NCBI GenBank assembly: GCA_043744255.1 | Contig: JAYTVA010000096.1 | Location: 1-60,047, forward strand | DNA: 60,047 bases | Reading direction: 5' to 3' | DNA from: UKL13-2 sp043744255 | Lineage (GTDB): Bacteria; Pseudomonadota; Gammaproteobacteria; Burkholderiales; Usitatibacteraceae | Shown here: positions 42,396 through 51,867 of the stretch, one piece after another | How positions within the stretch are numbered: the first letter of the stretch is position 1 | Layout of the letters: the number at the start of each line of letters is the position of its first letter | The notes under the pieces: generated by a model | Told to the model about the DNA's origin: nothing | Seen by the model: only the letters and a program-made list of their open reading frames with translations | Database searches by the model: none | Position numbers and translations under genes: made by a program

Positions 42396-43529
42396 ATGAA
42401 ACGTGCCATTACCTCCTCTATTGCGGCAGACCTAAAAAAGAAAATGGTTTTTCTCACCGGCCCACGCCAGTCTGGAAAAACCAGCTTAGGTCGCGACTTG
42501 ATCGCGGCCACGGGCGCGGGGCAATGCCTCAATTACGACGTCGCATAAGACCGCGCGCTCATCGAGCGCGGACAGTGGAATAAGCGCGCGCCACTGTTGG
42601 TGTTCGATGAAATCCACAAAATGCCCAAATGGAAAAATTGGCTAAAGGGCGTCAACGACGGCAAACCGCGCGCGCAACAAATTTTGGTGACCGGCAGCGC
42701 GCGGCTCGAACCGTTTCGCCAATCGGATGATTCATTGGCCGGTCGCTACTTTGGTTTGCGGCTGCATCCGTTTTCGGTGCGCGAGTGGTGCGAACAAACC
42801 GGCGCGACGCCGGAGAACGCGCTCACGCACCTGCTTGAACGCGGCGGATTTCCCTAGCCCTGCCTTGCCGAAAATAATGCCGACGCCGAACGCTGGCGCC
42901 GCCGATATTTTGATGGGTTGGTGCGTAACGACGTGCTGGAGTTTTCGCGCTTGCACGAGGTGCAGTCGATGCGCCTATTCGCCGAGATGTTGCGTAGCCG
43001 CGTCGGCGCGCCGCTGTCGCTTGCGTCGATCGCACGCGACCTTCATATCGCACCGACCACGCTCAAAAAATACTTGGATATTCTGGAAGCGCTGTACATT
43101 GTTTTTACCGTGCGCCCATGGCATCGCAACATCGCCCGCGCGACGCTGCAAGCGCCCAAAGTGTATTTCTACGATACGGGATTAGTGATCGGCGACGACG
43201 GTGTGCGATTCGAAAATTTCGTCGCCTGCGCGTTGTTGAATCACGTCGAATGCCTGTACGACACAAAGGGCAAAGAAACAGCCTTGCACTACATCCGCAC
43301 CAAAGACGGCGCCGAAGTGGACTTTGCGATCAGCGAACAAGGCGCGCTAACCGCGCTGGTGGAATGCAAACTGACCGACCCCGTGCCTCATGCAGCGTTG
43401 CGGCGATTTGCGGGGGCGTTTCCAGATGCGGAGGCCACGCAGGTGGTGCGCGATCTGCGGCAGGGGCGCGAGTATGAAGAACTCAACGTGGATGCTGCGG
43501 CAACCTGGTTACTTGGATTGGCGAGGTAG
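42396..43529 (+). pseudogene. AAA_14 / DUF4143 ATPase interrupted by two stop codons
   Basis: One frame of 377 codons runs from ATG 42396 to 43529. It has Walker A (LTGPRQSGKTSLGRDLI), Walker B (LLVFDEIHKMPKWKNWLKG), sensor 1 (ILVTGSARL) and the C-terminal DUF4143 region with a winged helix (SLASIARDLHIAPTTLKKYL) and nuclease-like segment (GAEVDFAISEQGALTALVEC). TAA at 42546-42548 (codon 51) and TAG at 42855-42857 (codon 154) interrupt it, both where the family usually has Glu (YDVAxDRALIERG; GGFPxPCLAENNA). No frameshift is needed. Family members occur as stand-alone ATPases of unclear role. The downstream third (from about 42918) could only be made by re-initiation. Confidence 0.75.
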
Positions 43530-43659
43530 CGTGGTGCGGAGACAATGCCGCGCAGATTTGTGCGCGCGACGTGTCGCAAAAAACGAATCTATCGCTTTGG
43601 GTCTACTGGCGGCGGAAGTTTTGATTTACGCCGAGCCTGAAGCTGAAGCTGCTGTTGCG

Positions 43660-43676
43660 GCGCATTCAATATGCGC
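43660..43676. promoter_or_regulatory. Inverted repeat upstream of the aldarate operon
   Basis: GCGCAT (43660-43665) and ATGCGC (43671-43676) are separated by TCAAT, about 135 bases before the operon's first start codon. It could be a regulator site for this operon; no regulator gene is adjacent. Confidence 0.35.
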
Positions 43677-43810
43677 TACCATAATCGGTGCGATTGTCGT
43701 TGCGGTTACTGCTACAAACCAATATCGCGGCATGCCATTTGTGTCCCAAATTTGTCAGGCTCGGCGCAGCCGGTGCCCGGCACCGACGCCATCACCGTAA
43801 AGGAAATTCC

Positions 43811-44773
43811 GTGAAGAAACTGACCTCTATACTTGCCGTGGCGCTATTGGGTGCATCGAGCGTCTGGGCGCAAAGTTGGCCTGCTAAACCCGTTACGCTG
43901 GTCGTTCCGTTTCCGCCGGGCGGCTCAACCGACATGATCGCGCGTACCCTTGCGCCAAAGCTGCAGGAAAGGCTCGGCACCACTTTAGTAATTGACAACA
44001 AGGCAGGCGCGGGCGGGACTATCGGATCGCAATTCGTGGCGCGCTCACCCGCGGATGGCTACACGATCCTCGTGACTTCGCTGGGCCCGTTGGTCATTGG
44101 CCCGCACTTGATGAAAAATACCGGCTACGATGCGCTGCAAGATTTCGATTTCATCAGCCTTGCGGTGCAGGCGCCCAATGTTCTCGCGGTGCCAGCCGCA
44201 TCGCCCCACAAAACAGTGCTGGACGTCATCGCCCATCACAAAGCGAATCCCGGAAAAATGTCGTTCGCTTCATCGGGGAACGGCTCCAGCGATCATTTAA
44301 CGGCAGAGATATTCTGGCAAATGACCGGCACTAGCGGATTACATGTTCCCTATAAAGGCGGTGCGCCAGCCATGACCGATCTGATTGGCGGTCAAGTTGA
44401 TGCGACATTCATGAATATCAATACCGGGCTTGCCAATATCAAGGCGGGCAAACTCCGCGCACTCGCCATTACCAGCAGCAAGCGCTCGCCGTTGTTGCCA
44501 GATGTGCCGACATTGGAAGAAGCCGGCATCAAGGGTGTCAACGTCTATTCTTGGCAGGCCTTCGCCGCACCGAAAGGACTTCCTGCCGAGATCAAAGCCA
44601 AATTAAATGCCGCCATCGTCGCGGGACTCAATGACCCGGCGGTTAAAGCAAAGCTGCTCGAACTCGGCTTCGAAATCGTCGGCAATACCCCGGAGCAGTT
44701 TTCTGCTTTTCAGGCCACTGAATTCGCGCGCTGGAAAAAAGTCATCGAAGTCGGAAAAATCACCGCCAACTAG
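43811..44773 (+). CDS. tctC: Bug-type tripartite tricarboxylate transporter substrate-binding protein (third copy)
   Basis: This 320-residue periplasmic binding protein has a signal peptide (MKKLTSILAVALLGASSVWA) and the motifs WPAKPVTLVVPFPPGGSTDM and NKAGAGGTIGSQFVARSPAD. GTG 43811 follows AAGGAAA; an open stretch upstream to 43688 lacks a signal. It heads an operon for glucarate/galactarate breakdown, so aldarates are the likely ligands. No tctA or tctB is next to it; it must use a permease encoded elsewhere, possibly the one at 3.9-6 kb. It is followed eight bases later by the glucarate dehydratase gene. Confidence 0.88.
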   Translation: MKKLTSILAVALLGASSVWAQSWPAKPVTLVVPFPPGGSTDMIARTLAPKLQERLGTTLVIDNKAGAGGTIGSQFVARSPADGYTILVTSLGPLVIGPHLMKNTGYDALQDFDFISLAVQAPNVLAVPAASPHKTVLDVIAHHKANPGKMSFASSGNGSSDHLTAEIFWQMTGTSGLHVPYKGGAPAMTDLIGGQVDATFMNINTGLANIKAGKLRALAITSSKRSPLLPDVPTLEEAGIKGVNVYSWQAFAAPKGLPAEIKAKLNAAIVAGLNDPAVKAKLLELGFEIVGNTPEQFSAFQATEFARWKKVIEVGKITAN

Positions 44774-44781
44774 TCAACGTC

Positions 44782-46143
44782 ATGTCTGTCGCGCCCCCTG
44801 TGCCCACTGCGCTCACTACACCCACGCCCCGTATCGCCGAGTATCGCGTTATTCCCGTCGCGGGTCGCGATAGCATGCTGTTGAATTTGAGCGGCGCTCA
44901 TGCGCCATTCTTCACGCGCAACATCCTGATCCTGACCGATACGGCTGGTAATACCGGCGTTGGCGAGGTGCCGGGTGGCGAAAAAATTCGCCAGACTTTG
45001 GAAGACGCCAGAGCAATGGTGGTCGGGCAGCCGATTGGCAGCGGGCAATCTATCTTGCGGCGCGTGCAAGACGAGTTCGCGCATCGTGATAGCGGTGGCC
45101 GAGGTTTGCAAACGTTCGATTTGCGTACCACGATCCATACGCTCACCGCCATCGAATGCGCGATGTTGGATTTACTGGGTCAGCACCTCAATCTGCCCAT
45201 TGCGGCCCTGCTGGGCGAAGGCCAGCAGCGCGATTCAGTCGAGATGCTGGGCTATCTGTTCTTTATCGCTGATCGTCGTCAAAGCGATCTGGATTACGCG
45301 AGCGAGCCGAATGCTGATAATGCGTGGAGCCGCCTGCGTCACGAACCGGCGCTCGATGCTGCGGCTATCGTGCGCCTTGCCGAGGCCGCGCACGCGCGCT
45401 ATGGATTCAATGATTTCAAGCTCAAGGGTGGCGTGCTATCGGGCGAGGAAGAAACAGAGGTGCTACGTGCGCTGCATCAGCGGTTTCCGAGCGCGCGCGT
45501 GACGCTGGACCCCAACGGTGGTTGGCTGCTTAAAGACGCCGTTAGGCTGATGCGCGACATGCGTGGCGTCATCGCCTACGCGGAAGATCCCTGCGGCGCT
45601 GAAGCCGGCTTTTCAGGGCGTGAGGTCATGGCCGAATTTCGTCGGGAGACCGGCCTGCCCACCGCGACCAATATGGTGGCAACCGATTGGCGGCAACTGG
45701 TTCACGCGCTGTCGCTGCAGTCGATCGATATTCCGTTGGCCGACCCGCATTTTTGGACGATGGCGGGCTCGGTGCGCGTTGCGCAAACCTGCCGCGATTG
45801 GGGGCTCACCTGGGGTTCGCATTCCAATAACCACTTTGATATTTCTCTCGCCATGTTCACGCAAGTTGGTGCGGCTGCACCGGGGCGTGTGACCGCGATC
45901 GATACACACTGGATATGGCAAGACGGCCAACGCCTCACAACGGCCCCGTTGCAAATCGTGGAAGGCCGCATAAAGGTGCCAACCGCGCCCGGGCTAGGTG
46001 TAACGCTCGACATGGCCGAAGTGATGAAAGCCCATCAATGCTACCTCCAGCATGGGCTGGGCGGACGTGATGACGCGCATGCGATGCAATGCTTAATACC
46101 GGGCTGGAAATTTAATCCTAAACAACCTGCGCTGGTGCGCTAA
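44782..46143 (+). CDS. gudD: D-glucarate dehydratase
   Basis: This 453-residue enolase-superfamily enzyme converts D-glucarate (and often L-idarate) to 5-keto-4-deoxyglucarate. The catalytic base pair of Lys residues lies in DFKLKGGVLSGEE (~211). Metal ligands are in TLDPNGGW (Asp ~242), YAEDPCGAEAGFSGREVMAE (Glu) and TGLPTATNMVATDWR (Asn), and the catalytic His is in GSHSNNHFDISLAM (~353). The length and the SHSNNHFDIS block separate glucarate dehydratases from mandelate racemases. It lies in an operon with the aldolase and galactarate dehydratase. Confidence 0.93.
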   Translation: MSVAPPVPTALTTPTPRIAEYRVIPVAGRDSMLLNLSGAHAPFFTRNILILTDTAGNTGVGEVPGGEKIRQTLEDARAMVVGQPIGSGQSILRRVQDEFAHRDSGGRGLQTFDLRTTIHTLTAIECAMLDLLGQHLNLPIAALLGEGQQRDSVEMLGYLFFIADRRQSDLDYASEPNADNAWSRLRHEPALDAAAIVRLAEAAHARYGFNDFKLKGGVLSGEEETEVLRALHQRFPSARVTLDPNGGWLLKDAVRLMRDMRGVIAYAEDPCGAEAGFSGREVMAEFRRETGLPTATNMVATDWRQLVHALSLQSIDIPLADPHFWTMAGSVRVAQTCRDWGLTWGSHSNNHFDISLAMFTQVGAAAPGRVTAIDTHWIWQDGQRLTTAPLQIVEGRIKVPTAPGLGVTLDMAEVMKAHQCYLQHGLGGRDDAHAMQCLIPGWKFNPKQPALVR

Positions 46144-46161
46144 CGACGTGAAAGGAACACC

Positions 46162-46950
46162 ATGAGAGAAAATCGACTCCGCACGATTTGGAAAGCGGGC
46201 GGTGCCGTGGTGAACGGTTGGCTCGCCATTCCTAATGGTTTTTCTGCTGAAACCATGGCACACCAAGGCTGGGATTCGCTAGTCATCGATTTGCAGCACG
46301 GCATGATCGACTACGCGACCATGATCCCAATGTTGCAGGCGATCTCAACCACCGCGACCGTGCCAATCGTTCGTGTGCCATGGCTGGAGCCTGGGATACT
46401 GATGAAAGCATTGGATGCAGGAGCCTATGCGGTTATCTGTCCGATGGTGAATTCGCGCGAGGACGCACAAAAACTTGTTGCCTACACCCATTACGCGCCG
46501 CGCGGCACGCGTAGCTTCGGGCCGGTGCGGGCGCTATTGTATGGTGGGGCTGATTATGCAAAGCATGCCAACGACACCATCGTCACTTTTGCCATGATCG
46601 AAACCAAGGCGGCACTGGATAATCTCGACGCCATCCTATCCACTCCAGGGCTCGATGCGGTTTACATCGGCCCCTCGGATTTGTCCTTGGCGCTGGGCTG
46701 CAGGCCGGTATTCGATGATGTTGATTCCCCGGTGGCCGAAGCGATTGACCATGTCCTCGCACGCGCGAAGGCGCATGGCATTGTCGCGGGTATCCATAAC
46801 GGCACACCCGAGGCCGCACTAAAGCGCATCGCCAAAGGATTTCAATTCGTCACAATTGCATCGGATGCGCGCTTGATGGCGGCGGGCGCGCAGCAAGTCA
46901 TGGCCGCGATGCGAGCCGGGCAACCTGAAAAAGCGGCAGGCCAGTATTGA
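46162..46950 (+). CDS. garL: HpcH/HpaI-family aldolase (2-dehydro-3-deoxyglucarate aldolase-like)
   Basis: This 262-residue class II (metal-dependent) aldolase has VIDLQHGMIDYATMIPMLQA near the start, EPGILMKALDAGAYAVICPM, then EDAQKLVAYTHYAPRGTRSF and GLDAVYIGPSDLSLALG. These are the HpcH/HpaI motifs, with the metal-binding Glu and Asp and the phosphate/carboxylate-binding Arg. In this context it probably splits 5-keto-4-deoxyglucarate into pyruvate and tartronate semialdehyde, as GarL does. The family also includes hydroxy-ketoheptanedioate aldolases, so specificity rests on the neighbours. Confidence 0.82.
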   Translation: MRENRLRTIWKAGGAVVNGWLAIPNGFSAETMAHQGWDSLVIDLQHGMIDYATMIPMLQAISTTATVPIVRVPWLEPGILMKALDAGAYAVICPMVNSREDAQKLVAYTHYAPRGTRSFGPVRALLYGGADYAKHANDTIVTFAMIETKAALDNLDAILSTPGLDAVYIGPSDLSLALGCRPVFDDVDSPVAEAIDHVLARAKAHGIVAGIHNGTPEAALKRIAKGFQFVTIASDARLMAAGAQQVMAAMRAGQPEKAAGQY

Positions 46951-47007
46951 GCGCCGTCATGCGCCTCGCAGCTTCCTCCATTTAAGACAACGCCCGCAGG
47001 CATTTTC

Positions 47008-48582
47008 ATGAATCGCCCACCCCACACCATTCGCATGGATCAACGCGACAACGTCGCCATCGTCGCGAATGAGGGAGGGCTTGGCGCAGGAATAGCCTTG
47101 CCATCCGGCACCACGCTACGCGAGCACGTGCCGCAGGGACATAAAGTGGCGCTGGTCGATATTGATTTGGCCGCGCCGATATGGCGCTATGGGGTCGTGA
47201 TCGGTACGGCACGGGCCGCGATCCCGGCGGGCAGTTGGGTGCACGAGCGGCTGCTGACGATGCCGAGCGCACGCGCGCTCGATGACTTGCCGATCGCGAC
47301 GACACCGCCGCCACAACACGAGCCCCTGCACGGCTACACCTTCGAAGGTTATCGAAACGCCGATGGCTCGGTCGGGACGCGTAATATTCTGGCGATCACA
47401 CAAACAGTGCAATGCGTGGCAGGCGTTACCGCGTTTGCCGTGCAGCGCATCAAAGCCGAATTGTTGCCGCGCTATCCCCATGTTGACGATGTCGTCGCGC
47501 TCGAACACAGCTACGGTTGCGGTGTTGCAATCGATGCGCCCGATGCGATCGTGCCCATTCGTACCTTGCGCAATATTAGTCTCAACCCCAACTTTGGCGG
47601 CGAAGTCATGGTGGTGAGCTTGGGTTGCGAGAAATTGCAGCCGGAACGCTTGTTGCCGCCGGGGTCGATTCCGATGGTTGATCAACGCCAATCGCGTGGC
47701 CACGAGTCGCCATCCGCCGCGCTCGATGTGGTGTGTTTGCAAGACGAGGCGCATGTGGGCTTCATGTCGATGGTTGAATCGATCATGCGCCAGGCTGAGC
47801 AACACCTACAGCGTCTCAATGCGCGCAAACGCGAACGCGTGCCCGCGAGCGAGTTGGTGGTCGGTGTGCAATGCGGCGGTAGCGATGCCTTTTCAGGGGT
47901 AACGGCCAACCCTGCCGTCGGCTTTTGCACTGATCTCTTGGTACGTGCTGGCGCGAGCGTTTTATTTTCCGAAACAACCGAGGTACGCGACGGCATCGAT
48001 CAACTCACCGCGCGCGCCGCGAATGCGGACGTGGCCAATGCGATGAAACGCGAAATGGCTTGGTATGACAGCTATCTTCAGCGCGGTGGAGTGGACCGGA
48101 GTGCGAACACGACGCCGGGCAACAAACAGGGCGGCCTATCGAACATTGTTGAAAAAGCGATGGGTTCCATCGTTAAATCGGGAACAGCCCCGATTTCGAA
48201 CGTGCTCGCACCCGGCGAAAAATTGTCCAGCAAAGGCCTCACCTTTGCCGCAACGCCGGCCAGCGACTTCATTTGTGGAACGCTGCAACTCGCAGCCGGT
48301 ATGAATTTGCATGTATTTACGACCGGGCGCGGAACCCCGTATGGACTTGCTGCCGTACCGGTCATCAAAGTTGCGACGCGCACCGCCCTCGCGCGGCGCT
48401 GGCACGATCTCATGGACGTCAATGCAGGAACCATCGCCGATGGCGAGGCCACGATCGAGGAGGTCGGCTGGACGCTATTTCATTTGATGCTGGATGTGGC
48501 GAGCGGCCGCAAGCAGACGTGGGCGGAAAAATGGAAATTGCATAACGCGCTTGTGCTATTCAATCCTGCGCCGGTGACGTAG
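47008..48582 (+). CDS. garD: Galactarate dehydratase
   Basis: This 524-residue protein of the UxaA/GarD family has an N-terminal SAF domain (MDQRDNVAIVANEGGLGAGI; HKVALVDIDLAAPIWRYGVV), a middle segment GYRNADGSVGTRNILAI with LEHSYGCGVAIDAPDAIVPI, and a C-terminal half with VGVQCGGSDAFSGVTANPAV and KGLTFAATPASDFICGTLQL. GarD removes water from galactarate to give the same keto-acid that GudD makes, so the operon channels both aldarates to one aldolase. It ends 84 bases before putA. Confidence 0.9.
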   Translation: MNRPPHTIRMDQRDNVAIVANEGGLGAGIALPSGTTLREHVPQGHKVALVDIDLAAPIWRYGVVIGTARAAIPAGSWVHERLLTMPSARALDDLPIATTPPPQHEPLHGYTFEGYRNADGSVGTRNILAITQTVQCVAGVTAFAVQRIKAELLPRYPHVDDVVALEHSYGCGVAIDAPDAIVPIRTLRNISLNPNFGGEVMVVSLGCEKLQPERLLPPGSIPMVDQRQSRGHESPSAALDVVCLQDEAHVGFMSMVESIMRQAEQHLQRLNARKRERVPASELVVGVQCGGSDAFSGVTANPAVGFCTDLLVRAGASVLFSETTEVRDGIDQLTARAANADVANAMKREMAWYDSYLQRGGVDRSANTTPGNKQGGLSNIVEKAMGSIVKSGTAPISNVLAPGEKLSSKGLTFAATPASDFICGTLQLAAGMNLHVFTTGRGTPYGLAAVPVIKVATRTALARRWHDLMDVNAGTIADGEATIEEVGWTLFHLMLDVASGRKQTWAEKWKLHNALVLFNPAPVT

Positions 48583-48666
48583 TCTCATTCCCGACGCCCG
48601 CGTATGCCGACGGCACGCGGCCCGAATGCCATAATCAAGGCTTCCCCTCCGCCGCGAGCATGCCCC

Positions 48667-51600
48667 ATGAACGCGCCTCAACCGCTGCACCATTTGCCCT
48701 CCTTCGCGCACATGCGCGCCGCGTTTCTCGACGATGAAGCGCACGTCCTAAAGCCGCTGCTGGTCACCGCCGCACTCAACCCCGCCGCCATCGCACGGGT
48801 GGCAGCCACCGCCCGCGAACTTGTCGAGACCGTTCGCAGTCACCAACGCGCCCACGTCGGCATGCAATCGTTTTTGACGCAATACGATCTCGGCACGCAA
48901 GAGGGCGTGTTGCTGATGTGTGTGGCCGAGGCGTTGTTGCGGATTCCTGATGCGGCGACGGCGGACAAACTGATCAAGGATAAATTTACGCAGGGCGATT
49001 GGCAGCGGCATCTTGGTCAGTCGGATTCGTTGCTGGTGAACGCGGGTACGTGGGGGATGATGTTGACCGGCAAGCTGGTGTCGGTGGCGCCGGAGAGTGT
49101 GGCGGATGTGGGCGGGTGGCTGACGCGCTTGGCGGCGCGCGCGGGCGAGCCGATTGTGCGCACGGCGTTGCGGCAGGGCATGAAGATGATGGCCGAGCAG
49201 TTTGTGATGGGGCGCACGATTGATGAGGCGCTAGAGCGTTCGGTGTCCGATGACGAACGCAAATATTTGCATTCGTTCGATATGCTCGGCGAGGCGGCGA
49301 TGACGGCGGATGATGCCGAGCGTTATTTCGTCGCGTATCAGGACGCGATTCGGAGCATCGCGGGCTACGCGAAATCAGCCAAGTCGGTATTTGAAGCACC
49401 CGGCATTTCAGTCAAACTTTCTGCGCTGCATCCACGTTATGAGCTGGCGCAACGCGAGCGCGTGATGCGTGAGCTGCTGCCGAAATTGTTGCATCTTGCC
49501 GAGATGGCGCGCGATGGCGGCCTCGGGATTACATTCGATGCGGAGGAATCTGAGCGGCTTGAGTTGTCACTCGAATTATTCGCAAACACGTTTATTGACG
49601 GGCGTTTCCAAGGGTTTGAGGGGATTGGCCTTGCGGTGCAGGCTTACCAAAAACGCGCCGCGCATGTGATTGATTGGCTCGCTGAATTGAGCCATCGCGC
49701 CAAGCGCCGCATCATGACGCGGCTGGTGAAAGGTGCGTATTGGGATACCGAAATTAAGCGCGCGCAGGCGCAGGGTCTCGCTGGCTATCCGGTGTTTACG
49801 CGCAAGGCGAATACCGATGTTTCCTACCTCGCGTGTGCGGCAAAAATGTTGGCGCGACCCGATGCCTTCTATGGACAATTTGCCACGCACAACGCGCATA
49901 CGGTCGCGACCATTTTGGAATGCGCGACGACCAATAATCATTTTGAGTTTCAGCGTTTGCACGGCATGGGCGTGGAGTTGTATGACGCGGTGCTCGCGCG
50001 CAACGGCACCGCCTGCCGCGTCTACGCGCCGGTCGGTAGCCACGAAGATTTGTTGCCCTACCTCGTGCGGCGCTTGCTGGAGAACGGTGCTAATTCATCG
50101 TTCGTGAATCGCATCGCCGACCCCGCGGTGTCGATTGACGATGTGATCGCCGACCCGATTGCGATCTGTGTGCGCAACGAATCGAAGGCCAATCCCAAAT
50201 TGCCGTTGCCGAAAAATTTGTTCGCGGCATCCAACGTACCACGAGAAAATTCGCGCGGCTTTAGTTTTGCTGACGTGACCGCGACCGACGTATTGCAGGC
50301 CGAGATGGCGGCGTCGCTCGCGCGCCACGACTGGCTCGCCAAACCGTTGATCGCGGGCGAAGCGATGCACGGCGCGCCGCAAGACGTGAATTCACCAATC
50401 GATCTCATCAAGATCGGTGTGGTGGAAGAAGCCGATGATGCGTTGCTGAATCTCGCACTCGATCTCGCAGCGAAATGGCCGGGCATGCACGCACTGGAGC
50501 GCGCAGCAGTGCTGAATCGCGCAGCACAATTGCTCGAAACACGGCGTGCCTCCTTGATCGCGCTGATGGTACGTGAGGCCGGTAAGACCTTGCCCGACGC
50601 GCTGGGTGAGGTGCGCGAGGCGGCAGATTTTTGCCGGTACTACGCGGCGCAGTGTCGGCAACATTTCGCGCACGGTGAATTGCTGCCGGGCCCGACCGGT
50701 GAATCGAATGAATTGTCACTGACGGGGCGCGGTGTGTTCGCATCGATTTCGCCGTGGAATTTTCCGCTGGCGATTTTTCTGGGGCAGATCACCGCCGCGT
50801 TCGCAGCAGGCAATGCGGTCATCGCTAAACCCGCCGAGCAGACACCGCTGATTGCGTTTGAAGCGGTGAAATTGTTGCTCGACGCAGGCATGCCAAAAGA
50901 CGCCATCGCACTGGTGCCGGGACGCGGGGAAGTGGTTGGCGCGAAGTTGGTGGCCGATCATCGCGTCAGTGGCGTGGTGTTCACTGGCGGCACCAACACC
51001 GCGCAGGCGATCAACCGCAGCCTCGCCAATCGTCCGGGGCCGATCATTCCGTTTATTGCTGAGACCGGTGGGCTCAACGCCTTGATCGCGGATTCATCGG
51101 CGTTGCCCGAACAAATTGTGAATGACGTGATCGCATCAGCCTTCAACAGCGCGGGGCAACGTTGCTCGGCACTACGCATTCTGTGTGTGCAACGCGACAT
51201 CGCGCCACGGGTGATGACGTTGCTGCACGGCGCGATGAATGAATTGCGGCTCGGCGATCCGGCCAAACTCGATACCGACATTGGCCCGGTGATTGATCGT
51301 GAGGCGTTTGAAATGTTGATCGCGCATCGTGAAGCGATGGCGAAAGACTTTCCGCAAATTGGCCAAACACCATTGCCGCGCGATATTCCACCGGGGCATT
51401 TTTTCGCACCCTGCGCGTTTGAAATTCCGGCCTTCGACACCATCAAATCAGAAGTGTTCGGGCCGATCCTGCATGTGTTCGCGTTTGACGGCGACGCGTT
51501 GATGAACGTGGTCGATCAGATCAACGCCAGTGGCTATGGCCTCACACTCGGTATCCATTCGCGGATCGAAGAAACCATCGCCGCGATTCGTGCGCGGGCG

Positions 51601-51801
51601 CGGGTGGGCAATGTGTACGTGAACCGCAATCAAATCGGCGCAGTGGTGGGTGTGCAGCCGTTTGGCGGCGAGGGCTTGAGTGGCACTGGGCCGAAAGCTG
51701 GTGGGCCGCATTACTTGTTCCGTTTTGCCTCGGAACGCACGTTTACTGTCAACACGGCGGCGGCGGGCGGCAATGCGGCGTTGATCGCGAGTTCGGAATA
51801 G
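48667..51801 (+). CDS. putA: Bifunctional proline dehydrogenase / L-glutamate gamma-semialdehyde dehydrogenase
   Basis: This 1,044-residue PutA oxidises proline to glutamate. The FAD-binding proline dehydrogenase barrel (about 60-470) shows ISVKLSALHPRYE, TRLVKGAYWDTEIKRAQAQG and PYLVRRLLENGANSSFVNRI. The NAD-dependent aldehyde dehydrogenase half (about 540-1010) has SPWNFPLAIFLGQITAAFAA, the catalytic Glu in FIAETGGLNALI (~798) and the nucleophile Cys in NSAGQRCSALRIL (~833). There is no N-terminal ribbon-helix-helix domain, so this is the short type that does not repress its own gene. ATG 48667 is chosen because the upstream frame to 48604 overlaps an apparent promoter (CATAAT at 48630-48635). 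Confidence 0.93.
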   Translation: MNAPQPLHHLPSFAHMRAAFLDDEAHVLKPLLVTAALNPAAIARVAATARELVETVRSHQRAHVGMQSFLTQYDLGTQEGVLLMCVAEALLRIPDAATADKLIKDKFTQGDWQRHLGQSDSLLVNAGTWGMMLTGKLVSVAPESVADVGGWLTRLAARAGEPIVRTALRQGMKMMAEQFVMGRTIDEALERSVSDDERKYLHSFDMLGEAAMTADDAERYFVAYQDAIRSIAGYAKSAKSVFEAPGISVKLSALHPRYELAQRERVMRELLPKLLHLAEMARDGGLGITFDAEESERLELSLELFANTFIDGRFQGFEGIGLAVQAYQKRAAHVIDWLAELSHRAKRRIMTRLVKGAYWDTEIKRAQAQGLAGYPVFTRKANTDVSYLACAAKMLARPDAFYGQFATHNAHTVATILECATTNNHFEFQRLHGMGVELYDAVLARNGTACRVYAPVGSHEDLLPYLVRRLLENGANSSFVNRIADPAVSIDDVIADPIAICVRNESKANPKLPLPKNLFAASNVPRENSRGFSFADVTATDVLQAEMAASLARHDWLAKPLIAGEAMHGAPQDVNSPIDLIKIGVVEEADDALLNLALDLAAKWPGMHALERAAVLNRAAQLLETRRASLIALMVREAGKTLPDALGEVREAADFCRYYAAQCRQHFAHGELLPGPTGESNELSLTGRGVFASISPWNFPLAIFLGQITAAFAAGNAVIAKPAEQTPLIAFEAVKLLLDAGMPKDAIALVPGRGEVVGAKLVADHRVSGVVFTGGTNTAQAINRSLANRPGPIIPFIAETGGLNALIADSSALPEQIVNDVIASAFNSAGQRCSALRILCVQRDIAPRVMTLLHGAMNELRLGDPAKLDTDIGPVIDREAFEMLIAHREAMAKDFPQIGQTPLPRDIPPGHFFAPCAFEIPAFDTIKSEVFGPILHVFAFDGDALMNVVDQINASGYGLTLGIHSRIEETIAAIRARARVGNVYVNRNQIGAVVGVQPFGGEGLSGTGPKAGGPHYLFRFASERTFTVNTAAAGGNAALIASSE

Positions 51802-51867
51802 GCGTAAATCAAAACCGATGCTTCCGAAAGCGCGTACATTGACGAGTACCGTTTCGGAGTCGAGACC

